From: Rhodobiaceae bacterium
Lineage (GTDB): Bacteria > Pseudomonadota > Alphaproteobacteria > Parvibaculales > Parvibaculaceae
Direction: 5' to 3'
Length of the DNA stretch: 64,000 bases
Assembly: GCA_003330885.1 (NCBI GenBank)
Contig: CP030277.1
Span: 1,798,001-1,862,000, forward strand
Under the pieces are notes generated by a model that was not told where the DNA came from, ran no database searches, and was given only the letters and a program-made list of their open reading frames with translations. Shown one piece after another: positions 53,292-63,840 of this stretch. A program made the translations under genes and the position numbers. Each line of letters starts with the position of its first letter. Position 1 is the first letter of the stretch.

Positions 53292-54488
53292 TCAAGGCTT
53301 TACGGGGGTTATGCGGCCTGCTGCGATCTTTGCGGCCCCCCTAGCTGCATCTGTATCCGCGCCTGGCGCCAAAGCGACGCCCATCCGTCGCCGCAGATAG
53401 GCTTCAGGTTTTCCGAACAGGCGAACTTCCGCCCCATCGACTTGCAGCGCCGAATCCAGGCCCTCAAATGCTATGCCCATCTCATCCATTCCGCCATAAA
53501 TGACCGCAGATGCCCCGGGCTCACGGGCTGCGGTATCAACCGGCAGGCCAAGGATAGCTCGGGCATGAAGCGCAAACTCGCTCTGGCGCTGACTGACCAG
53601 GGTGACGAGCCCGGTGTCATGGGGTCTAGGGCTCACTTCCGAGAACCAGACATCATCGCCCTTCACGAACAGCTCAACACCGAAAAGCCCGCGCCCACCC
53701 AGATCGCTGGTAACTTTGCCAGCAATCTCCTCCGCCCGTTCCAGGGCGGCAGCGCTCATCTGTTGAGGTTGCCAGCTTTCCACATAGTCACCGCTTTGCT
53801 GAATATGCCCAACAGGCGCACAGAAACTTGTCTCAACGTCGCCACTTGCACCCACCGCGCGAACCGTGAGCAAGGTGATCTCATAGTCAAAATCCACCAG
53901 ACCCTCGACAATCACCCGCGCCTGCTCAACCCGGCCGCCTGACAACGCGGTTTCCCAGGCCGCATCAATCTCGTCTGCCGACTTCACCAGGCTTTGGCCT
54001 TTGCCAGAAGACGACATGACCGGTTTGATGAAGCAGGGAAACCCGATCTCCTCAATGGCGGCGCGCATCTCCGCAGCGCTGGAGGCAAATGCATAAGGCG
54101 ATGTGGGCAGCCCAAGTTCTTCTGCGGCGAGCTTGCGAATACCTTCCCGGTTCATGGTGAGCTGGGTGGCGCGCGCCGTCGGAATGACCTCCGCCAATCC
54201 CTCAGCTTCAATCTCTGCCAACATGTCGGTGGCAATAGCCTCAATCTCAGGAACAATCAGATCAGGCTTTTCGCTTGCTACGAGTGCTTTAAGAGCAGTC
54301 CCGTCAGTCATATCGATCACATGGGCCCGGTGCGCAACCTGATGTGCCGGCGCATTTGGATAGCGGTCCACGGCAATCACCTCGACCCCAAACCGCTGCA
54401 GCTCAATCACCACTTCTTTGCCGAGCTCGCCCGAGCCCAACATCATGATTTTTGTTGCCGACGGGCTTAGAGGTGTTCCGATACGCAT
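53292..54488 (-). CDS. purT: Formate-dependent phosphoribosylglycinamide formyltransferase
   Basis: 398-residue ATP-grasp enzyme of purine synthesis using formate. Conserved [51 protein letters not shown] and [14 protein letters not shown] mark PurT. Start set at the ATG at 54488; the frame extends 18 codons upstream through a repeat element. Confidence 0.95.
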   Translation of the reverse strand: MRIGTPLSPSATKIMMLGSGELGKEVVIELQRFGVEVIAVDRYPNAPAHQVAHRAHVIDMTDGTALKALVASEKPDLIVPEIEAIATDMLAEIEAEGLAEVIPTARATQLTMNREGIRKLAAEELGLPTSPYAFASSAAEMRAAIEEIGFPCFIKPVMSSSGKGQSLVKSADEIDAAWETALSGGRVEQARVIVEGLVDFDYEITLLTVRAVGASGDVETSFCAPVGHIQQSGDYVESWQPQQMSAAALERAEEIAGKVTSDLGGRGLFGVELFVKGDDVWFSEVSPRPHDTGLVTLVSQRQSEFALHARAILGLPVDTAAREPGASAVIYGGMDEMGIAFEGLDSALQVDGAEVRLFGKPEAYLRRRMGVALAPGADTDAARGAAKIAAGRITPVKP

Positions 54489-54515
54489 GACCGCTCTCCT
54501 ATATGTGCACCGCTC

Positions 54516-54568
54516 GAGCATTTCCCGCTGTAGTTGAAGCACTTCAGCGTCCAGAAAGGCGACAAAAC
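54516..54568. repeat. Intergenic repeat of the GAGCATTTCC family, copy B
   Basis: GAGCATTTCCCGC with a diverged partner GTCCAGAAAGGCGACAAAA about 30 bases on. It lies just upstream of purT. Confidence 0.65.
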
Positions 54569-54636
54569 CAGACTCAAGGGATGCGAGCTTGTTTTCCGCC
54601 CTTTTAGCACTTTTTTAGTCATGGCCAGACTCCCTC

Positions 54637-54682
54637 TTGACGCCGAGAGAATATACAAATATATGAATATCTATTCATATAT
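54637..54682 (+). promoter_or_regulatory. ArsR/SmtB-type promoter and operator
   Basis: TTGACG (54637-54642), a 17-bp spacer and TATATG (54660-54665) form the promoter. An exact inverted repeat of two 11-bp arms (ATATATGAATA and its complement) with a 2-base centre covers 54659-54682, overlapping the -10 box. Size and AT-rich sequence fit the operators of zinc-sensing SmtB/CzrA repressors. Confidence 0.8.
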
Positions 54683-54693
54683 AGAGGTGATGC

Positions 54694-55005
54694 ATGAAGA
54701 AGCTAGATCAGCCAGATGACGAAGAAACCATCCTCGTCGCTGAAACGTTCAAGCTCTTAGGCGACCCAAGCCGCCTGCGCATCGCGCTTGCCGTGATGGA
54801 TGAGCCGGTGGCTGTCGGCGCCATCGCGGTACAACTCGACCTCTCCCCCTCGCTTGTGAGCCATCATCTGCGCCTCCTCCGAGCGGCACGGCTGGTGCGC
54901 CCTGAACGGGAAGGACGCACCGTCCGCTATTCCATCCACGACCATCACATTGAACATGTGGTGAAAGACATGCTGGACCATATCCGCGAAGGAGACAGGT
55001 CATGA
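54694..55005 (+). CDS. ArsR/SmtB-family zinc-type repressor
   Basis: 103-residue winged-helix repressor. The HTH is LDLSPSLVSHHLRLLRAA. The C-terminal alpha5 helix carries Asp83, His85, His96 and Glu99, exactly the D-x-H...H-x2-E ligand set of SmtB-type zinc sensors. Derepressed by Zn(II), it should control itself and the CDF exporter with which it overlaps (ATGA at 55002). Confidence 0.92.
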   Translation: MKKLDQPDDEETILVAETFKLLGDPSRLRIALAVMDEPVAVGAIAVQLDLSPSLVSHHLRLLRAARLVRPEREGRTVRYSIHDHHIEHVVKDMLDHIREGDRS

Positions 55006-55922
55006 GCCATACCAACAGTCACGAGCATGATCACGGGCCGGATCATACCCACAGCCATGCGCCAGATGTTAACCGTGGCAATCAACGGCGCGTGCTCGCA
55101 GCCATGTGTCTGACCGCGGGCTTCATGGTGGCGGAAGTCGTTGGCGGCGTTCTGTCTGGATCTCTCGCGCTCATTGCCGATGCTGGGCATATGGCGACAG
55201 ATGCAGCCGCACTTTTCCTTGCCTATATTGCTTTTCGGCTTGTAAACCGACCGGCCGACGCCAATCAATCCTATGGATATCACCGCGCAGAGACCTTGGC
55301 AGCGTTCGTCAACGCTCTCACCATGATCGCCCTTGTTGGCTGGATCCTGTTCGAAGCGGTCCAGCGCTTTTTTGAGCCGGTTGAAATTCTCGGGGGTCTG
55401 ATGCTCTGGGTCGCTATCGGTGGTTTGCTTGTAAACGTGCTCGCCTTCTGGCTTCTGCATTCAGGCGAGAAAGAAAACCTCAACATGCAAGGCGCTGCCG
55501 TGCACGTCTTGGGAGATCTGTTAGGCTCTGTTGCAGCTATCGCAGCGGCAATTGTCATCCTCTATACCGGTTGGACGCCTATTGACCCGCTTCTGTCGAT
55601 CTTCGTGGCATTACTCATCCTGCGCTCAGCCATCGCCCTTGCCCGCCAATCCGGACACATCCTGATGGAGGGCACACCGATGGGCTTGGACATTGAGGAA
55701 ATCAAGAATGACCTCCTCAATTCCGTTGCAGGCGTCGAAGACGTTCATCACCTACACGCCTGGTCCCTGACCGCGACGCGGGATGTGATGACCCTTCACG
55801 CACGCATCGCAGAAGGCGTCAATCCAGATCAGGTTCTTGCGGCGATCAATGACCGCCTGCGCCACAAGTTCCAGATTGACCACGCCACCGTCCAGATTGA
55901 GACGGAAGCATGTGCACATTGA
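55002..55922 (+). CDS. CDF-family zinc exporter (ZitB/CzcD-like)
   Basis: 306-residue cation diffusion facilitator with six helices and a full cytoplasmic domain. A His-rich N-terminus (HEHDHGPDHTHSHAPD) precedes helix 1; metal-site residues are in IADAGHMATDAAAL (H and D of helix 2) and VHVLGDLLGS (helix 5). Exchange of Zn(II) for protons is likely; Cd or Co are possible. Co-transcribed with its repressor. Confidence 0.93.
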   Translation: MSHTNSHEHDHGPDHTHSHAPDVNRGNQRRVLAAMCLTAGFMVAEVVGGVLSGSLALIADAGHMATDAAALFLAYIAFRLVNRPADANQSYGYHRAETLAAFVNALTMIALVGWILFEAVQRFFEPVEILGGLMLWVAIGGLLVNVLAFWLLHSGEKENLNMQGAAVHVLGDLLGSVAAIAAAIVILYTGWTPIDPLLSIFVALLILRSAIALARQSGHILMEGTPMGLDIEEIKNDLLNSVAGVEDVHHLHAWSLTATRDVMTLHARIAEGVNPDQVLAAINDRLRHKFQIDHATVQIETEACAH

Positions 55923-55939
55923 TCTGACAGACCTACCGC

Positions 55940-56644
55940 CTAAGCCGACAACATTTCCGGCACCATGTCCGCAATCGCTGCTTTGAAGCCAGTGACAGGG
56001 CTGGAAAGAACTGGCACACCAATATCACCACAGATCTCGGCAGCAGGCGCCATGGAGGCTTGGGCCAGCACAACGACATCGGCTGTCATAGCGACATCGC
56101 GAAGCCGCGCCGCGATGCCCTCGTGATAGTCGCGCAAGCGCCCTTCGCGAAAATCTTCCCAGACGCCGTCAAATACCCGCGCCTGAACTGTCGTGAGACG
56201 GCCCGTCTTGGAAATCTCTTCCTCAACCAGTGACAAAGTCGGCCCGATTGTCTCCGGCAATGCCGCGCACACGGCAATACGCCCGCCGATCCAGGCAGCC
56301 TGCGCGCCCATGGGCCGGTCAATCCGCATCACATGGGCGCCTGGCACATCCGCCCGTTCGGCGATGCCACCAAGGGTTGAACAAGTGCAGACAATCCGTG
56401 TCGCCCCCGCCCGCACAGCCTCATTGAGGGCTTCTTCCAGCTTGAGCTCAACCGCAATACTGACCGCACCTGCTTTCTGCACCGCGCAGAGCAGGTCTTC
56501 ACGAACAATATGTCCGATCGGCATGCCTGGGGCGAGTTCATCGCGCAGCCGGTTGAAGGTCGCGATATGCGCTGGTGACGTATGTAAGAACACAAGGCTG
56601 GGCCTCTGTGTTCGGGAGGTATTGAGCAGTGACGTGCTGGTCAT
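55940..56644 (-). CDS. Aspartate/glutamate racemase-superfamily protein
   Basis: 234 residues. Two Cys expected at catalytic positions occur in VCTCSTLGG (about residue 85), whereas the second catalytic Cys region reads VVLAQASMAPAA, with Ala/Ser instead of Cys; so true racemase activity is doubtful. Similar proteins are annotated as arylsulfatase-regulator or Asp/Glu racemase-like. Convergent with the zinc exporter. Confidence 0.75.
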   Translation of the reverse strand: MTSTSLLNTSRTQRPSLVFLHTSPAHIATFNRLRDELAPGMPIGHIVREDLLCAVQKAGAVSIAVELKLEEALNEAVRAGATRIVCTCSTLGGIAERADVPGAHVMRIDRPMGAQAAWIGGRIAVCAALPETIGPTLSLVEEEISKTGRLTTVQARVFDGVWEDFREGRLRDYHEGIAARLRDVAMTADVVVLAQASMAPAAEICGDIGVPVLSSPVTGFKAAIADMVPEMLSA

Positions 56645-56670
56645 GGGTATTTCCTTTCAGGTCAGCACCG

Positions 56671-56716
56671 GAGCATTTGCAATAAAAGCTGCAGACTTTT
56701 GTGTTTTGAAAATGCG
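56671..56716. repeat. Intergenic repeat of the GAGCATTTCC family, degenerate copy E
   Basis: GAGCATTTGC and TTGAAAATGCG about 30 bases apart; the arms are more diverged than in the other copies. Confidence 0.5.
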
Positions 56717-56729
56717 TTAGATAATGAAA

Positions 56730-56760
56730 AAGGCCCCCCGCGATCTTCGCGGAGGGCCTT
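56730..56760 (-). terminator. Terminator hairpin downstream of the 55-residue gene
   Basis: On the minus strand AAGGCCCTCCGCG pairs with CGCGGGGGGCCTT around a short loop, followed by TTTTTCATT. It closes the transcript of the small gene at 56789. Confidence 0.85.
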
Positions 56761-56788
56761 TAGAAATTCGGCTTGTCGCTTGATCACA

Positions 56789-56956
56789 CTATGTCGGGGT
56801 AACACCTACAATTTTGGCCACCACAAGTTTGTTGGCGAGTTTCGCCACCACGAGCACGCCCACCGCCGCGGCAGCAGGTGTCATGGTCGCAAGCGCAACA
56901 GGTGCGGTGCACGCACCGCATGTAGTCAGGCCATCAAATGTGATCTCGTTATTCAT
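56789..56956 (-). CDS. 55-residue hydrophobic peptide with a CGAC motif
   Basis: A small gene with its own terminator. The peptide begins MNNEITFDGLTTCGAC, followed by TAPVALATMTPAAAAVGV and a Val/Ala/Lys-rich hydrophobic segment to the end. The ATG at 56956 has AAGAGAG upstream. The two cysteines near residues 13 and 16 and the amphipathic tail are unlike housekeeping small proteins. A precursor peptide (a bacteriocin-like or RiPP-type product) or a small membrane protein are possible; there are no modification genes next to it, and I assign no function. Confidence 0.65.
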   Translation of the reverse strand: MNNEITFDGLTTCGACTAPVALATMTPAAAAVGVLVVAKLANKLVVAKIVGVTPT

Positions 56957-57006
56957 AAGTCTCTCTTAAGCCGCTTCTATAGAAATGTCACGACACTTTT
57001 CTATCA

Positions 57007-58851
57007 TTAGCGTTCAATTTGCGTGACATCACGGACAGCACCCTTCGATGCATTCGTGACCATGGCCGCATAAGCCCGCAAAGCCGGGGAGATTTTTCGC
57101 TCGCGAGGCTCCACCGGTTTCCAGCCTTTCGCATCCATCGCTGCTCGGCGTTTCGCTATTTCGTCATCCGACAGAACCGCATTAATGGACCGATTAGGAA
57201 TGTCGATCTCGATCATATCGCCCTCTTCAATCAACCCGATGAGGCCACCTTCTGCCGCTTCAGGGGAAACATGCCCGATAGAAAGGCCGGACGTGCCACC
57301 AGAGAAACGACCATCAGTAACGAGTGCACACTCTTTTCCGAGACCCATCGATTTCAGATAGGAGGTTGGGTAGAGCATTTCCTGCATGCCCGGACCACCC
57401 TTTGGACCTTCATAGCGAATGACGACGACGTCACCTGCTTTGATGTCCTTGGTGGTGATGCGCTTCACCGCCTCATCCTGGCTCTCACACACCCGTGCAG
57501 GGCCAGAGAATTTCCAGATGCTTTCGTCCACACCGGCCGTCTTCACAATGCAACCTTCTTCAGACAGGTTGCCAGACAAGACTGCCAGCCCGCCCTCTTT
57601 AGTAAAAGCAGCGGGAACAGAGCGAATAACACCTGTCTCCCGATCCGTGTCCAGATCTTTGAAACGACTTTGCTGACTGAAGGCCACGGTTGTGCGTACA
57701 CCGCCAGGTGCGGCCTTATAGAGCGTATGTACATCTTCGTCATTGGTGCGCGTGATATCCCACTGATCCAACGCGTCACCCATGGTTGGTGTATGAACTG
57801 TCGAGACATCCCTGTGCAAAAGACCGCCACGCTCCAGCTGCCCCAAGATAGACATGATGCCACCCGCCCGATGCACGTCTTCGATGTGTACATCCGGCAC
57901 GGCTGGTGCAACTTTTGAAAGACAGGGAACGCGCCGCGATAGCTCATCCATATCCTTGAGGGTGAAATCAACTTCAGCTTCCCGCGCAATTGCGAGCAGA
58001 TGCAGGATCGTATTGGTTGACCCGCCCATCGCGATATCAAGCGCCATCGCATTCTGGAAAGCTTTGAACGTGGCGATACCCCGAGGCAAGACACTTGCGT
58101 CTTCCTCCTGGTAGTACCGACGAGTCAGCTCAACGATCTGCCGAGCCGCACCGAGGAAAAGCTCTTTGCGGTCCGCATGCGTCGCCACAACGGTGCCATT
58201 GCCGGGTAGCGCCAAGCCCAGAGCCTCAGCCAGACAGTTCATAGAATTCGCCGTGAACATGCCCGAACACGATCCGCAGGTCGGGCAGGCATTTTTTTCG
58301 ATCTCTTCGACTTCGGCGTCGGTCCGGTCCGGATTAACCGCCTCAACGATTGCATCCACCAGGTCGACAGCAATCTCCTTGCCGTCGATCACAACCCTGC
58401 CCGCTTCCATGGGCCCACCGGTGACAAAGATGGTCGGGATGTTGAGACGCATCGTTGCCATCATCATGCCCGGCGTGATCTTGTCACAATTGGAGATACA
58501 GACCATCGCGTCCGCACAGTGCGCGTTGACCATATATTCAACTGAGTCCGCAATCAGATCCCGCGAGGGGAGCGAATAGAGCATGCCGTCATGACCCATC
58601 GCGATCCCATCATCAACGGCGATCGTATTAAATTCTTTGGCAACACCACCTGCAGCTTCAATCTCTCGCGCCACCATCTGACCGAGATCCTTCAGATGCA
58701 CATGACCCGGCACGAACTGCGTGAAAGAATTCACGACAGCAATAATCGGCTTACCGAAATCTTCATCGGTCATACCAGTGGCGCGCCAAAGGCCGCGTGC
58801 ACCAGCCATGTTACGACCATGGGTCGATGTGCGGGAGCGGTACGGGATCAT
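57007..58851 (-). CDS. ilvD: Dihydroxy-acid dehydratase
   Basis: 614 residues, the usual length for IlvD, which makes 2-oxoacids for isoleucine and valine. Fe-S cysteines occur in [13 protein letters not shown] and in [19 protein letters not shown], and the C-terminal [23 protein letters not shown] is conserved. The start has AGGAG seven bases upstream. Confidence 0.97.
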   Translation of the reverse strand: MIPYRSRTSTHGRNMAGARGLWRATGMTDEDFGKPIIAVVNSFTQFVPGHVHLKDLGQMVAREIEAAGGVAKEFNTIAVDDGIAMGHDGMLYSLPSRDLIADSVEYMVNAHCADAMVCISNCDKITPGMMMATMRLNIPTIFVTGGPMEAGRVVIDGKEIAVDLVDAIVEAVNPDRTDAEVEEIEKNACPTCGSCSGMFTANSMNCLAEALGLALPGNGTVVATHADRKELFLGAARQIVELTRRYYQEEDASVLPRGIATFKAFQNAMALDIAMGGSTNTILHLLAIAREAEVDFTLKDMDELSRRVPCLSKVAPAVPDVHIEDVHRAGGIMSILGQLERGGLLHRDVSTVHTPTMGDALDQWDITRTNDEDVHTLYKAAPGGVRTTVAFSQQSRFKDLDTDRETGVIRSVPAAFTKEGGLAVLSGNLSEEGCIVKTAGVDESIWKFSGPARVCESQDEAVKRITTKDIKAGDVVVIRYEGPKGGPGMQEMLYPTSYLKSMGLGKECALVTDGRFSGGTSGLSIGHVSPEAAEGGLIGLIEEGDMIEIDIPNRSINAVLSDDEIAKRRAAMDAKGWKPVEPRERKISPALRAYAAMVTNASKGAVRDVTQIER

Positions 58852-58877
58852 GTCTATCTCCTCAGAAGGTGGTCTCA

Positions 58878-58930
58878 GAGCATTTCCAGTTGAAATTGCA
58901 GGACTTCAACGTCCGGAAATGCGGTAAAAA
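58878..58930. repeat. Intergenic repeat of the GAGCATTTCC family, copy C
   Basis: GAGCATTTCCAGTTGAAATT and GTCCGGAAATGCGGTAAAAA, the best preserved copy in the window. It lies just upstream of ilvD. Confidence 0.85.
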
Positions 58931-59002
58931 ATCAGAGCGTTCTCATAATCCCATTTTGCGAGAAAGCTCCACAGAACCAGATAAGTCTCAGTTGATCACA
59001 AA

Positions 59003-59037
59003 AAAGGGGCCTTCGTGAACCTCACGAAAGCCCCTTT
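59003..59037 (-). terminator. Terminator downstream of ilvC
   Basis: A GGGGCTTTCGTGA / TCACGAAGGCCCC stem with a 3-base loop, followed on the minus strand by TTTTTT. It lies 26 bases after the ilvC stop. The T-run on the other strand is poor, so it acts mainly on ilvC. Confidence 0.88.
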
Positions 59038-59062
59038 AATTTTGTGGCTAAGCGAGGTCGCT

Positions 59063-60154
<1,092 letters not shown>

Positions 60155-60670
60155 TCACATGCCTTCCGCGCCGCGCGCGATGGCAACAACGCCCGTGCGC
60201 GACACATCCACGAGACCCAAAGGCCGCATGAGATTTATGAAGGCTTCAATCTTGTCTGGTGTGCCCGTCACTTCAAAAACGAACGAGCTGTGCGTCGTAT
60301 CAATCACCCGCGCGCGGAACGCTTCAGAAAGCCGCAAGGCCTCCACCCGCTTTTCCCCAGTCGAGGCTACTTTAATGAGCGCCATTTCCCGGTTTACCGA
60401 AGGGACATCATCGACGGAGAGGTCGACCACCTTGTGCACTGGCACCAGGCGGTCAAGCTGCGCCAGGATCTGCTCAACGACAGCAGGTGTCGCTTTCGTC
60501 ACAACCGTGATGCGCGACATATGTTCAGCCGCATCGACCTCAGCCACGGTCAAGCTTTCAATATTATAGCCCCGGCCGGAGAAGAGCCCGATGACACGCG
60601 CAAGCACGCCTGCCTCATTGTCCACCAGGACAGCAAGCACATGTCGTTCGGATTTACTCAGATCACTCAT
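60155..60670 (-). CDS. ilvN: Acetolactate synthase regulatory subunit
   Basis: 171 residues with an N-terminal ACT domain (HVLAVLVDNEAGVLARVIGL, GYNIESLTV) and a C-terminal domain with HSSFVFEVTGTPDKIEAFI. It binds valine and controls the catalytic subunit encoded 157 bases upstream. Sometimes named ilvH. Confidence 0.95.
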   Translation of the reverse strand: MSDLSKSERHVLAVLVDNEAGVLARVIGLFSGRGYNIESLTVAEVDAAEHMSRITVVTKATPAVVEQILAQLDRLVPVHKVVDLSVDDVPSVNREMALIKVASTGEKRVEALRLSEAFRARVIDTTHSSFVFEVTGTPDKIEAFINLMRPLGLVDVSRTGVVAIARGAEGM

Positions 60671-60827
60671 TGCGTTTCATGCCAAATCTTGAAAACACCC
60701 GGAGGGCAGTAATTGAAAGGGAAAACGGGCCAAAAGCCCGCCCCCAAGGCTTTATTAAGTGAGGGCTTATAGCGGATCAGGGGCAAAAGGCGAACCTTTA
60801 TCACCCCCTCCTCTTTACCCATCCTCG

Positions 60828-62588
60828 TTAGACGAGCATTTTGCCCTCTTCCGTGACCGTTGGCGCATTCGGATCTTCGCCGAGGATCATCTCATTGTGG
60901 GGCGCTCCAGATGGGATCATCGGGTAGCAGTTCTCCGCTGGATCCACGAGACAGTCGAAAATGACCGGCCCAGGAGCATCCAGCATCTCTGTGATCTTTA
61001 CGTCCAACTCGTCAGGCTTGCTGGCCCGGATACCCGTCCCGCCATAGGCTTCTGCGAGTTTCACAAAGTCCGGCAGCGCTTCTGAGTAAGAATGGCTGTA
61101 GCGCCCACCGTGAAGCAGCTCCTGCCACTGACGCACCATGCCCATATACTCATTGTTCAGAATGAAGATCTTGACCGGCAGCCGGAACTGGATGGCTGTC
61201 GACATTTCCTGCATACACATCTGGATGGACGCCTCACCGGCAATATCGATCACGAGCGCATCTGGATGCGCAATCTGCGCCCCAATGGCAGCTGGCAGCC
61301 CATAGCCCATCGTGCCAAGACCACCAGAAGTCAGCCAGCGGTTCGGCTCATCAAAATGATAGTGCTGCGCCGCCCACATCTGGTGCTGGCCGACTTCCGT
61401 CGTAATAAACGTCTTACGGTCTTTCGTCAGCTCATAGAGACGCTGAATAGCCTGTTGCGGCTTGATAGGGCCTTCTTTACCCTGAACAAATCCAAGCGAC
61501 TTCCGGCCCCGCCAGGTATCGATCTGCCGCCACCAGTCTGCAAGCGCTTCTTTGTCCGGCTGCGCAACCTTGGATTTCCAGATGCGGATCATGTCTTCCA
61601 GAACATGGGCGCAATCACCAATAATCGGAACATCAACGTGAACATTCTTATTGATCGACGAGGGATCAATGTCGATGTGGATTTTCTTTGAATTCGGCGA
61701 GAACGCGTCCAACCGGCCCGTAACGCGGTCGTCAAAGCGCGCACCAACGCAGATCATGACGTCACAGTCATGCATCGCATTATTGGCTTCATAGGTCCCG
61801 TGCATGCCGAGCATGCCGAGCCACTGGTCCTCATGCGCCGGATAGGCCCCAAGGCCCATCAGCGTTGAAGTCACTGGGTAGCCGGTCATTTCCGCCAGCT
61901 GCCGCAGCAGCAGGCTCGCATTCGGGCCTGAATTAATCACGCCACCGCCCGTGTAGAAGATCGGTTTCTTGGCACCGGCCATAAGCTCAACCGCACGGGT
62001 GATCGCAGACGCATCCCCCTTGATCTGCGGGCGATAGGTCTTGTGAACAACATTCGCTGGGCCCTCATAGGTGCCGCTCGCGAACTGAACATCCTTTGGA
62101 ATATCAACAACAACCGGTCCAGGCCGCCCGTTAGTGGCAACATAGAAAGACTCGTGCATAACCCGCGTCAGTTCATCAACTGAATTGACCAGCCAATTGT
62201 GCTTTGTGCAGGGACGCGTAATACCAACCGTGTCGCATTCCTGAAACGCGTCCGAGCCAATGAGATGTGTCGGCACCTGCCCCGTCAGACAAATGAGTGG
62301 GATGGAATCCATCAAAGCATCCGTGAGACCCGTAACGGCGTTCGTTGCGCCAGGCCCCGATGTCACCAGAACAACACCGGGCTTCCCTGTCGACCGGGCA
62401 TAGCCTTCCGCCGCATGAACAGCACCCTGCTCATGGCGAACCAGAATATGCTTGATGCCTTCCTGCTTGAAGATTTCATCATAGATGGGAAGGACAGCAC
62501 CCCCGGGATACCCGAAAATGGTATCGACACCGTGATCCAACAATGCGCGGATGACGATTTGAGCACCTGTCATCTCCTGGCCGGACAT
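60828..62588 (-). CDS. ilvB: Acetolactate synthase catalytic subunit
   Basis: 586-residue TPP- and FAD-dependent enzyme. Start at the ATG at 62588, with AAGGAAGG upstream. Motifs: GYPGGAVLPIYDE, the catalytic Glu in RHEQGAVHAAEGYAR, and the TPP motif GEASIQMCMQE...NNEYMGMVRQWQ. Often called ilvI in some genomes. First gene of the ilvB-ilvN-ilvC run. Confidence 0.97.
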   Translation of the reverse strand: MSGQEMTGAQIVIRALLDHGVDTIFGYPGGAVLPIYDEIFKQEGIKHILVRHEQGAVHAAEGYARSTGKPGVVLVTSGPGATNAVTGLTDALMDSIPLICLTGQVPTHLIGSDAFQECDTVGITRPCTKHNWLVNSVDELTRVMHESFYVATNGRPGPVVVDIPKDVQFASGTYEGPANVVHKTYRPQIKGDASAITRAVELMAGAKKPIFYTGGGVINSGPNASLLLRQLAEMTGYPVTSTLMGLGAYPAHEDQWLGMLGMHGTYEANNAMHDCDVMICVGARFDDRVTGRLDAFSPNSKKIHIDIDPSSINKNVHVDVPIIGDCAHVLEDMIRIWKSKVAQPDKEALADWWRQIDTWRGRKSLGFVQGKEGPIKPQQAIQRLYELTKDRKTFITTEVGQHQMWAAQHYHFDEPNRWLTSGGLGTMGYGLPAAIGAQIAHPDALVIDIAGEASIQMCMQEMSTAIQFRLPVKIFILNNEYMGMVRQWQELLHGGRYSHSYSEALPDFVKLAEAYGGTGIRASKPDELDVKITEMLDAPGPVIFDCLVDPAENCYPMIPSGAPHNEMILGEDPNAPTVTEEGKMLV

Positions 62589-62611
62589 GAGGTTTCCTTC
62601 CTTCATTCTGA

Positions 62612-62630
62612 GGGGCTCAGCACGAGCCCC
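62612..62630 (-). promoter_or_regulatory. Hairpin in the ilvB leader
   Basis: A 7-bp GGGGCTC/GAGCCCC stem with a 5-base loop lies directly before the ilvB ribosome site. No branched-chain-codon leader peptide was found, so attenuation is not supported; a modest effect on translation is possible. Confidence 0.3.
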
Positions 62631-62756
62631 CGTGAAACAGACAAACCGCGGCCCAAATTGCACGAAACCGGTGAAAACAAGAGAATTTCAGGGTTTTTGG
62701 CGCAAAGCCGCGGAAAACGAGGGCAATCTATCCACTCGTTGCCTCAGGGTCAAGGA

Positions 62757-63701
62757 CTATTCGTCAATAAATGAAAAGATTTTGGCGATCTGACTTTCCA
62801 AATCTTGCGCAAAAACCTTGTTCCACGAAATCATTTGTTGCCGAAACCAGGTCGACTGGCGTTTAGCATATTGGCGGCTCTTGATCGCCGCCGCCTCAAT
62901 CGCTTCATCCAGGGACATTTCGCCTGCAAGATACCCCCCAAGCTCGGGCACGCCCAACGCCTTCATGGCTGGCAATGACGGCGCTAAACGCCGTTTGAGG
63001 AGAGCCTCCACCTCCTCCACTGCCCCCGCCTCGACCATCAGGTGAAACCGTCGGTGAATGCGCTCAACGAGCCATTCGCGATCTGGCTCCAGCACAATCT
63101 TGGCAACAGGCCCGAGATCTGGCGCGGCAACCGGTTCTGCCTGCCAGGCAGATAGCGGCCGCCCTGTAGCCCGAAAGACCTCAAGCCCCCGCGCTATGCG
63201 CTGCGGGTCATTTTCGTGGACCTGAGCGGCCCAATCAGGATCCGCGTCACGAAGAAGTTCATGCGCCGCCACCGGCCCGATTTCTTCAACCTCCGCTCGC
63301 GTCGCACCGCGGATATCGTCCGGAATATCAGGGACATCCACAAACCCTTCAGTCAGGGCGCGGAAATAGAGCCCCGTTCCTCCCAAAACGATGGGGACCT
63401 TGCCCCGCGCCTGCACTCGGCCAATCGCAGAAATCGCATCAGTGAGCCACTGTCCAGTTGAAAAGACTGTATCGGCCGAGACATGCCCATAGAGATGATG
63501 AGGCGCTTGCGCCTCTTCTTCCGCCGAGGGTCGAGCCGTTACAATCCGCAAGTCACCATAGACCTGCATGGAATCCGCATTAATGATCTCTCCATCCAGC
63601 AGATCAGCCAGAGCGAGCCCCAAAGCAGACTTGCCGCTGGCCGTTGGCCCTGCGATAAGGACCGCCAATGGGTCATCCCGGTCTCTGCTGGTCTGGCTCA
63701 C
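62757..63701 (-). CDS. miaA: tRNA dimethylallyltransferase
   Basis: 314 residues. The P-loop GPTASGKSAL, the DSMQVYGDLRIVTARPS block and the ESRQYAKRQSTWFR-like segment (KSRQYAKRQ) mark MiaA, which modifies A37 of tRNAs reading UNN codons. I prefer the GTG start at 63701, preceded by AAGGAG six bases away. The ATG six codons upstream lies inside the intergenic repeat and has no ribosome site. Confidence 0.93.
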   Translation of the reverse strand: MSQTSRDRDDPLAVLIAGPTASGKSALGLALADLLDGEIINADSMQVYGDLRIVTARPSAEEEAQAPHHLYGHVSADTVFSTGQWLTDAISAIGRVQARGKVPIVLGGTGLYFRALTEGFVDVPDIPDDIRGATRAEVEEIGPVAAHELLRDADPDWAAQVHENDPQRIARGLEVFRATGRPLSAWQAEPVAAPDLGPVAKIVLEPDREWLVERIHRRFHLMVEAGAVEEVEALLKRRLAPSLPAMKALGVPELGGYLAGEMSLDEAIEAAAIKSRQYAKRQSTWFRQQMISWNKVFAQDLESQIAKIFSFIDE

Positions 63702-63713
63702 CCTGTACTCCTT

Positions 63714-63769
63714 GAGCATTTTCAGGAAAGGTCGACGCACCTATCCGTCCGAAAATGCGATAAACAAAA
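63714..63769. repeat. Intergenic repeat of the GAGCATTTCC family, copy D
   Basis: GAGCATTTTCAGGAAAGG and CCGTCCGAAAATGCGATAAA; lies between miaA and serB, at the 5' ends of both genes. Confidence 0.8.
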
Positions 63770-63840
63770 CATCTGGAGCCCGGTTTTGAAACCTTCAAAA
63801 CCGAAACGGCTCCATTAACGAAAGCGCCGTTGCTTGCATC

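Noticed and set aside
62589-62756. Possible leader peptide and attenuator for ilvB
   Set aside because: No run of Ile, Val or Leu codons in a leader frame and no terminator-antiterminator pair.
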